Source: Butyrivibrio sp. (GTDB taxonomy: Bacteria > Bacillota > Clostridia > Lachnospirales > Lachnospiraceae). From it: a stretch of DNA of 64,000 nucleotides. The stretch is taken from NCBI GenBank assembly GCA_015056585.1, contig SVFZ01000022.1:31789-95788 (forward strand), written 5' to 3'. The position numbers and the translations under genes were made by a program. How positions within the stretch are numbered: the stretch's first letter is position 1; every line of letters starts with the position of its first letter. The notes beneath the pieces were generated by a model that saw nothing but the letters and a program-made list of their open reading frames with translations, was not told the origin of the DNA and did no database searches. Of this stretch, positions 58,356 through 64,000 are shown one piece after another.

Positions 58356-59576
58356 ATGAGCAACGTGGCAGATTATCGCAAGGACTTTGACATTTTAAAT
58401 TCCGGCGATTATGTATATTTTGACAATGCAGCTACTTCACAGAGACCTAATCAGGTTCTTGACGCGGTAACTTCATTTTATAAGACAGCAAACGCAAACC
58501 CGTTAAGAGGGCTTTATGACTGGAGTATGGCGGCTACAGATGCCTATGAAAATGCCAGGAAAAAAGTTGCTGGATTTATTGGTGCAGACAGCACTGAAGA
58601 AATAATTTTTACAAGAAACACAACAGAATCCCTTAATCTGGTTGCCTACAGCTATGGCCTTGACAATGTGGGTGAAGGCGATGAGATTGTCATCACTATC
58701 ATGGAGCATCACAGCAACATGCTGCCCTGGCAGATGGTGGCAAAGAAAAATAAGGCAAAGCTCATTTACTTAGAACCTGATGAGGAAGGCGTTATTTCCA
58801 GACAGGAATATGAATCCAAGATCACAGACAAGACTAAGATTGTTGCTCTTGGCCATGTCTCCAATGTAATGGGTGTGACCAATCCGGTAAAAGAGATTGC
58901 GGAATATGCTCATTCTAAAGGAGCAATTGTCGTTGTGGACGGAGCTCAGTCTGCGCCGCATATGAAAGTGGATGTTAAGGCGCTGGGAGCAGACTTTTTT
59001 GCTTTCTCCGGACATAAAATGATGGCACCTATGGGAATCGGTGTATTGTACGGAAGAAAAGAGCTTTTGGAAAATATGCAGCCTTTCTTAACCGGTGGCG
59101 AAATGATAGAATATGTTACAAGAGAAGATGCGACCTATGCAGAACTGCCTCATAAATTTGAAGCAGGTACTGTGAATGCAGGAGATGCTGTTGGACTATC
59201 TGCAGCAATTGATTATCTTGAAATGGTAGGCTTTGACGCTATCAGAGAGCAGGAAGAGAAACTGACAAGGCGCCTTATGGAAGGCCTTTCCAAGATGCCA
59301 TATATTAAGGTATACGGTTCAAAGGATCCTTCAAAGCATTGCGGAATAGTTACATTCACAATGGAAGGTGTTCATCCGCACGATATGTCTTCTGTTTTAA
59401 ATGACGATCATGTCTGCATCAGGGCAGGACATCACTGTGCACAGCCCCTTATGCAGTTTATCGGCGCAGGGTCCACTTCCAGAGCCAGTGTATATTTTTA
59501 TAATACAGAAGAGGAAGTAGACAGATTTTTGGAAAAGCTTTCTCTTGTAAGAGAGGTTATGGGTTATGGAGCTTAA
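58356..59576 (+). CDS. sufS: Cysteine desulfurase SufS
   Basis: PLP enzyme that takes sulfur from cysteine for Fe-S clusters. 406 residues. PLP lysine in AFSGHKMMAPMG (about 226), the active-site cysteine in RAGHHCAQPLM (about 361), and group II features. The persulfide is handed to SufU, whose gene overlaps the 3' end by 11 bp. Confidence 0.96.
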   Translation: MSNVADYRKDFDILNSGDYVYFDNAATSQRPNQVLDAVTSFYKTANANPLRGLYDWSMAATDAYENARKKVAGFIGADSTEEIIFTRNTTESLNLVAYSYGLDNVGEGDEIVITIMEHHSNMLPWQMVAKKNKAKLIYLEPDEEGVISRQEYESKITDKTKIVALGHVSNVMGVTNPVKEIAEYAHSKGAIVVVDGAQSAPHMKVDVKALGADFFAFSGHKMMAPMGIGVLYGRKELLENMQPFLTGGEMIEYVTREDATYAELPHKFEAGTVNAGDAVGLSAAIDYLEMVGFDAIREQEEKLTRRLMEGLSKMPYIKVYGSKDPSKHCGIVTFTMEGVHPHDMSSVLNDDHVCIRAGHHCAQPLMQFIGAGSTSRASVYFYNTEEEVDRFLEKLSLVREVMGYGA

Positions 59577-60015
59577 GCAGTTATATCGTGAAATTGTTAA
59601 TGAGCACAACATGCATCCGGTCCACAAGGGCAAGATGGAGGCAGCAGATCTCGTGCTCAGAGGAGTCAATCCAAGCTGCGGCGATGATATTACTCTGCAG
59701 CTTAAAATAGATGGAGACGTCATAACAGATGCCATGTACGAGGGAAGTGGATGTGCTATTTCTCAGGCATCGGTTGATATGATGGCAGATCAGATCATCG
59801 GTAAAAAGAAGGATGAAGCAATAAAGCTTGCCGGAACTTTTATGGGAATGATAAAGGGAGATATTACCGATGAAGAGAGCATAGAAGCCCTTGATGAGGC
59901 AGCAGCGCTTCAGGACGTTGCGCATATGCCTGCAAGGGTAAAATGTGCGGTTCTTGGCTGGCATACAATGCAGGAAATGCTTGAGCATCCTGAAAAAGCT
60001 ACAGAACAGGCATAA
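59566..60015 (+). CDS. sufU: Zinc-dependent sulfurtransferase SufU
   Basis: Accepts persulfide from SufS and passes it to SufBCD. 149 residues. Zinc/cysteine ligands: NPSCGDDI, GSGCAISQAS, and VKCAVLGWHTM. The sequence between the first and second cysteines has the SufU-type length, not the shorter IscU type. It overlaps sufS by 11 bp and closes the operon. Terminator after it. Confidence 0.95.
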   Translation: MELKQLYREIVNEHNMHPVHKGKMEAADLVLRGVNPSCGDDITLQLKIDGDVITDAMYEGSGCAISQASVDMMADQIIGKKKDEAIKLAGTFMGMIKGDITDEESIEALDEAAALQDVAHMPARVKCAVLGWHTMQEMLEHPEKATEQA

Positions 60016-60031
60016 TAAAAAAGTTATTGCG

Positions 60032-60065
60032 CACCACCAGGGAATATCCCGGGTGGTGTTTTTGC
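60032..60065 (+). terminator. suf operon terminator
   Basis: CACCACC-A-GGGA pairs with TCCC-G-GGTGGTG across loop ATA-type bases, followed by five Ts. Confidence 0.83.
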
Positions 60066-60165
60066 GCCCAAAAGCAATATGTACTATGATATTTATAGTC
60101 TTTCGCGATTGACATAAGTTATGGTGCAGAGCGCTTTGCGCTTTGTGCAAAGAAGAGGAGAGGTT

Positions 60166-62412
60166 ATGAAGAGAAAAGTATTGGCTATGTTAATGCTTGC
60201 TATGGTCGCAGTGCAAGGTTGTGGAAGCGCTCAGAATATGGACAATGTTGTGACTGATGTGACCGCTGAAGAAGTCCCTTCAGCAGAGAGCAAGGAGGAT
60301 GATACTCAGAAGGAAGCCTCAGACAAAAAAGATAATACTCAGGAAACTGCTTTGGCAGAAGCTGAGACAGATGAGAATGTCTACTACAACAAAGACCTTG
60401 TACCTTCTGTTGAACCTTATAGCGTGGCAGAGGATTTTTCCAATGTTGAGTATGAGGATGAATTTGATATTTATTTTAATCCGGATCATGAGTATGCATC
60501 GGAAACTGCAGGTGAGCTTAGAGATTCACTGATCAAATATAATTTTGCTGTTGTAGACGGCTACAGAGATGAGTTTTTTGACATCTACGAGAGCAACAGA
60601 TATTCAATGTTTCCTAATTTTATTACTGTGGATTCTCTTATGCATACCTACCATCTGTATTTTTCATATCTGATGAGGCAGACTGAAAAAACGTATCTGG
60701 CTGAAAAACTGAGCACTCTTGGTGATGAGATGCTTAAGGAGACTGCAGAGCAGTATAAAATGCTTGAGCAGAGCAATTGGAAGGATGCTGCACTCAGAAA
60801 TCTGGAGTTCTTTTATATTGCGGGGCTTTTGCAGGACAGAGGACCATCTGTTGCTATAAACAGTGCTGAATTTGACAGTACCGTGAAAAGTGAGTATGAC
60901 AAGATAATGGCTGCGAAGGGAATAGAGGATTGCGCTCTCAGCGGTCTTTCCGAGGATTATACACAGTATAAGCCAAGGGGATATTATGACGGCGATGAGA
61001 CGCTTGAAAACTATTTTCGTGCAATGATGTGGTACGGAAGAATTCCATTTTCCTTCGATAGTGAGGAAATGGTTAAAAGTGCCATTTTAATGAATCTTGC
61101 AATTGCAAAAAATGAGGAACTTTGGAAAGCAGTATACGATACCACAAAGTTTTTTGCCGGAGCATCAGACGATCCGGGATATGATCAGGTGATATCGGTA
61201 ATAGAAAGCGCATATGGAAAAATTCCCGAAGTCAGCGATATTGCCGGCAACGAAGATGCCATAAATGCATGCATGGATGCGCTGCTAAAGCTTGATCCGC
61301 CAAAGATCAATTCTATTCCGGTGATGGAAGGCGATGATCCGGTTATTCCATCATACAGGTTTATGGGACAGCGCTTTACGATCGACGAAGCAATTATGCA
61401 AAGGCTTGTCTTTAGCTCTGTAAAAGAAAATGAAAACGGGGATAGAAGATATCTTCCGGATACTCTTGACGTGGCAGCAGCTTTGGGCTCGGATACAGCT
61501 TATAACATTCTTGATGAAAAGGGTGATACAGGCTATAAGAATTATAATGAAAACCTTGCTTTCGTGAAGTCACATTTCGACAATTCGGATAAGTCTCTGT
61601 GGGATGCGAGTCTTTATTCAGGATGGCTCAACATATTAAGGCCTTTGTTTGAACAAAAGGGCGAAGGGTATCCTTCATATATGCAAAATGAGCAGTGGAC
61701 AAAAAAGAATCTTGAGACATTCGCAGGCTCCTATGCAGAGCTTAAACATGACACGATACTTTATTCCAAGCAGATTATGGCGGAAATGGGCGGAGGAGAC
61801 ATGGAAGTTCTGGATGACAGGGGCTATGTAGACCCGCAGCCGGTTGTTTACAGCAGATTTATTTCTCTTTCGGAAAAGACAAAAGAAGGCCTTGAGAAGA
61901 TGGGAATGCTTGGCGGTGAAGAGAAAGAAAATCTTGAAAGACTCTCTGAGATAGGAAGAAGACTTCTTGAAATTTCAGAAAAAGAGCTGACAGGAAATGC
62001 ACTCACAGATGATGACTATGAGTTTATCAGATGCTACGGAGGGGATTTGGAGCATTTCTGGAAGGAAGCAAATAAGGACATAAATGAAAACCTGATGTCG
62101 AGCTATGAAGCACCTTGTCAGATTGTTGCGGATATTGCAACCGATCCAAACGGAACCTGCCTTGAAGTCGGTACAGGTAATGTTGATACTGTTTATGTGG
62201 TCTTTCCTATCGACGGAAAGCTTCACATAGGAAGAGGCAGCTGTTACAGCTTCTATCAGTTCGAGATGCCGATATCGGAGCGCCTTACGGACGAAGAATG
62301 GAGAACAAGATTAAAGGGTGGATACATGGATGACGACTGGAACTGGGTAGAAGTTGATGACAAGCCGGTTCAGCCTGAGTGGACTTCGAGTTATAGAGTA
62401 TTAGAAGATTGA
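60166..62412 (+). CDS. DUF3160-family lipoprotein
   Basis: 748 residues from ATG 60166, after GAGGAGAGG. Lipobox AVQGCG (Cys19), then an acidic low-complexity linker (about 35-75), then the DUF3160 body: FNPDHEYASETAGELRDSLIKYNFAVVDGYRDEFFDIYE, FITVDSLMHTYHLYFSYLMRQTE, RAMMWYGRIPFSFD, DTLDVAAALGS, PVVYSRFISLSEKTKEGL. It is largely helical. Function of the family is unknown. Its TGA overlaps the start of the CapA-like gene by one base, so they are coupled. It is tethered to the outer face of the membrane. Confidence 0.88.
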   Translation: MKRKVLAMLMLAMVAVQGCGSAQNMDNVVTDVTAEEVPSAESKEDDTQKEASDKKDNTQETALAEAETDENVYYNKDLVPSVEPYSVAEDFSNVEYEDEFDIYFNPDHEYASETAGELRDSLIKYNFAVVDGYRDEFFDIYESNRYSMFPNFITVDSLMHTYHLYFSYLMRQTEKTYLAEKLSTLGDEMLKETAEQYKMLEQSNWKDAALRNLEFFYIAGLLQDRGPSVAINSAEFDSTVKSEYDKIMAAKGIEDCALSGLSEDYTQYKPRGYYDGDETLENYFRAMMWYGRIPFSFDSEEMVKSAILMNLAIAKNEELWKAVYDTTKFFAGASDDPGYDQVISVIESAYGKIPEVSDIAGNEDAINACMDALLKLDPPKINSIPVMEGDDPVIPSYRFMGQRFTIDEAIMQRLVFSSVKENENGDRRYLPDTLDVAAALGSDTAYNILDEKGDTGYKNYNENLAFVKSHFDNSDKSLWDASLYSGWLNILRPLFEQKGEGYPSYMQNEQWTKKNLETFAGSYAELKHDTILYSKQIMAEMGGGDMEVLDDRGYVDPQPVVYSRFISLSEKTKEGLEKMGMLGGEEKENLERLSEIGRRLLEISEKELTGNALTDDDYEFIRCYGGDLEHFWKEANKDINENLMSSYEAPCQIVADIATDPNGTCLEVGTGNVDTVYVVFPIDGKLHIGRGSCYSFYQFEMPISERLTDEEWRTRLKGGYMDDDWNWVEVDDKPVQPEWTSSYRVLED

Positions 62413-63731
62413 TGAAAAGACTTTTTGCAGGAAAAAAGAAATATTTATGGCTATTGCTGTTCTTTGGAATGGCAGTAGCCTTTTGCTGTACGTTTTTTTG
62501 CCGGAAAAGTAAGAGCGAGCAGATGGTACAGGACTGCATTTTCGCTGATATTGACCGGGACGGAAAGGAAGACAAAATAGTTCTTTTGTGGAAGAGAGGC
62601 CGTTTTGGCAAACACAGACCATTTTGGATTAAAGAGGATGAAACAGATCTTTCACAACATATATTTATCTATGATGTTCTTGAGGGAGGCGAGCTTAAGC
62701 AAAAATGGTTTGCATCGGACATAGGAAGAGAAGTCAGAAGGATGAAGATCATCGGACCTGACAAGGATACGCTTCTTTTGGAGGATGTAGATGGAAACAA
62801 TACCCTCTGGAGATGGCAGTCCTTTGGGCTTAAAAATGTCCAGAATGAAGTAAAGATGGTTTCGTTTGGCGACAATGTGATTCATCAGGAAATAATGGAT
62901 TACGCTGACAGAAATGAGGGCGGGAAGTACGACTTTTTGTATGAGCCATTTGCTAAAGAAATAAAGAGTGCAGATATAGCAACGTTTGGCGCAGAAACTG
63001 TTTTGGTAGATAAAGAATCAGCTATATCCGGATATCCCTCTTTTGGTTCGCCGCTGGGAGTCGGGCAGGCACTGGCAGATGCAGGGTTTGATGTGGCAGT
63101 CTGCGGAAATAATCATGCTTTAGACAGAGGGATATATGGGATAGATGTGACCACATCTTTTTATGAAGCAAGTGGAATAAAATCGGTCGGCATACAAAAA
63201 AGCACAGATACAGAGTACAGACCATATGAGATTTTGGCGAGAAACGGATTAAGATTTGCACTTTTTTCATATACATATGGGACAAATGAGCCGGAAGCCT
63301 CTTTAAAGTATCCAAACATTGTTCACTATCTTCCGTTTAATGAGGATGACAGGAAAAGAGCAGTGGAAGACCTTGCTGCAGCCAAAAAAGAGGCGGATTT
63401 TGTAATTGTCTTTGCACATTGGGGTAATGAGTATGAAAAAGAGGTATCTGCAGAGCAGACGGAAATGGCAGAGTTTTTTGCCGGAGCCGGAGCTGATGTG
63501 ATAATAGGAAGCCATCCCCACGTTGGACAAAAGGTGGACGAGATTACTAATAGCGACGGGGGAAAAACAGTAGTCTTTTATTCTCTTGGGAATTTCAGGG
63601 CTTTTCAGGGTAAAAGTGAGGATACCAGGACTGGGGCTGAGGCAGTAGTGTGGTTTGAACACTGCTACGATGGAGTGAGGATAAAAGGGTATGAAATTAA
63701 AGATGTGGATGCATTTGTGGGAGTGAGGTAA
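62412..63731 (+). CDS. CapA-family protein (poly-gamma-glutamate synthesis CapA-like)
   Basis: 439 residues from ATG 62412, one base overlapping the DUF3160 stop. N-terminal membrane anchor about 11-28, a spacer with an EF-hand-like DIDRDGKEDKIV stretch (about 47-58), then the calcineurin-like CapA domain (about 150-420): VSFGDNVIH, DIATFGAETVL, FDVAVCGNNHALDRG, VIVFAHWGNEYE, DVIIGSHPHVGQ, VFYSLGNFRAF. All metal-ligand positions of the superfamily appear present. No capB/capC genes are nearby, so capsule synthesis is not implied. Substrate unknown. Confidence 0.88.
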   Translation: MKRLFAGKKKYLWLLLFFGMAVAFCCTFFCRKSKSEQMVQDCIFADIDRDGKEDKIVLLWKRGRFGKHRPFWIKEDETDLSQHIFIYDVLEGGELKQKWFASDIGREVRRMKIIGPDKDTLLLEDVDGNNTLWRWQSFGLKNVQNEVKMVSFGDNVIHQEIMDYADRNEGGKYDFLYEPFAKEIKSADIATFGAETVLVDKESAISGYPSFGSPLGVGQALADAGFDVAVCGNNHALDRGIYGIDVTTSFYEASGIKSVGIQKSTDTEYRPYEILARNGLRFALFSYTYGTNEPEASLKYPNIVHYLPFNEDDRKRAVEDLAAAKKEADFVIVFAHWGNEYEKEVSAEQTEMAEFFAGAGADVIIGSHPHVGQKVDEITNSDGGKTVVFYSLGNFRAFQGKSEDTRTGAEAVVWFEHCYDGVRIKGYEIKDVDAFVGVR

Positions 63732-63760
63732 AGACAGGTGTGAGCGAGCTTCTCATGGAT

Positions 63761-64000
63761 AAAGAAATGAGCCATGCCGACAGACTCGGAACCGCTACGC
63801 TTGTTCCTTAGGCACGCAAGATTCGAAATGCTGCGGAAAGATATAAAGAAATGAGCCATGTCGACAGACTCGGAACCGCTACGCTTGTTCCTTAGGCACG
63901 CAAGATTCGAAATGCTGCGGAAAGATATAAAGAAATGAGCCATGTCGACAGACTCGGAACCGCTTCGCTTGTTCCTCGTTGTCGCGGCATTCGCCGTATG
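63761..64000 (+). repeat. 84-bp tandem direct repeats, running off the window edge
   Basis: Copies start at 63761, 63845 and 63929, period exactly 84 bp. Copies one and two differ at only a few bases (for example GCC/GTC at the palindromic TGTCGACA). Copy three matches through GGAACCGCTTCGCTTGTTCC and then diverges. Each unit holds GGAAC...GTTCC arms (10-nt loop) and CTTG...CAAG arms, and could fold. The period is a multiple of three and the minus strand is open through the array, but no ribosome-binding site supports a gene. Confidence 0.88.

Noticed and set aside
59581..60150. Minus-strand open frame of 189 codons opposite sufU
   Set aside because: Antisense shadow of a clear SufU with conserved cysteines.
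60121..60165. Earlier start codon for the DUF3160 protein at 60121
   Set aside because: It would add 15 residues before a complete lipoprotein signal. The ATG at 60166 has GAGGAGAGG just upstream.
63665..63943. Minus-strand open frame of 92 codons through the 84-bp repeat with 28-residue repeats
   Set aside because: It exists because the repeat period is a multiple of three and overlaps the CapA-like gene. There is no ribosome-binding site and the composition is not protein-like.
63761..64000. Possible CRISPR array
   Set aside because: Units abut with no unique spacers, the period is 84 bp, and there are no cas genes.

Overview
The window reads as the replication-origin region of a low-to-moderate GC, Gram-positive anaerobe of the Lachnospiraceae. 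Butyrivibrio or Pseudobutyrivibrio is the likeliest genus. This is inferred from gene content: a surface GH10 xylanase with a CBM9-like module and cell-wall repeats, a GH51 arabinofuranosidase, a GH43-like enzyme, a reverse rubrerythrin, a SufCBDSU system, and the gene order mnmG-mnmE-jag-yidC-yidD-rnpA-rpmH / oriC / dnaA-dnaN-S4-recF-gyrB-gyrA. No rRNA, transposase, phage gene or CRISPR array was seen.

Layout. 1-6.1 kb (minus strand): mnmG (cut by the window edge), mnmE, jag/khpB, yidC, yidD, rnpA, rpmH, all leading away from the origin. 6.1-6.65 and 8.07-8.35 kb: AT-rich DNA with two clusters of DnaA boxes flanking dnaA, a bipartite oriC. 6.66-15.4 kb (plus): dnaA, dnaN, S4 protein, recF, gyrB, gyrA, then a degenerate GGDEF protein and an AT-rich membrane acyltransferase. 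18.1-23.1 kb (minus): trpDCFBA behind a tryptophan T-box leader, whose promoter sits inside a 14-bp-arm palindrome. 23.1-36.3 kb: GH51 arabinofuranosidase, alpha/beta hydrolase, HAD phosphatase, surE, a 1326-residue modular xylanase, an MBOAT/SGNH-like acylation pair, a TSCPD protein and murG. 36.4-43.2 kb: apbE, an rpiR-luxS-mtnN operon, reverse rubrerythrin, a GH43-like enzyme, pgi. 43.3-52.5 kb: two two-component systems, an RluA-type pseudouridine synthase, an O-antigen-ligase-like membrane protein, a KOW-like protein, a DUF3810 putative metallopeptidase and a lipoprotein. 52.6-60 kb: a repeat-only lipoprotein, a Fur-family regulator with a metal permease, tRNA-Gly, and sufCBDSU. 60.1-64 kb: a DUF3160 lipoprotein translationally coupled to a CapA-like protein, then an 84-bp tandem repeat running off the window.

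How the genes work together. The first 15 kb is core replication, membrane-insertion and tRNA-modification machinery. trpDCFBA would convert anthranilate to tryptophan under tRNA-Trp sensing, but trpE/trpG are not here. luxS with mtnN recycles S-adenosylhomocysteine and makes AI-2. The xylanase, GH51 and GH43-like enzymes fit stepwise arabinoxylan use: polymer cut at the surface, oligosaccharides trimmed inside. suf supplies Fe-S clusters. Several promoters or leaders carry perfect inverted repeats that I cannot assign to a known regulator. These, the DUF3160-CapA pair and the terminal tandem repeat are the least explained parts of the window.
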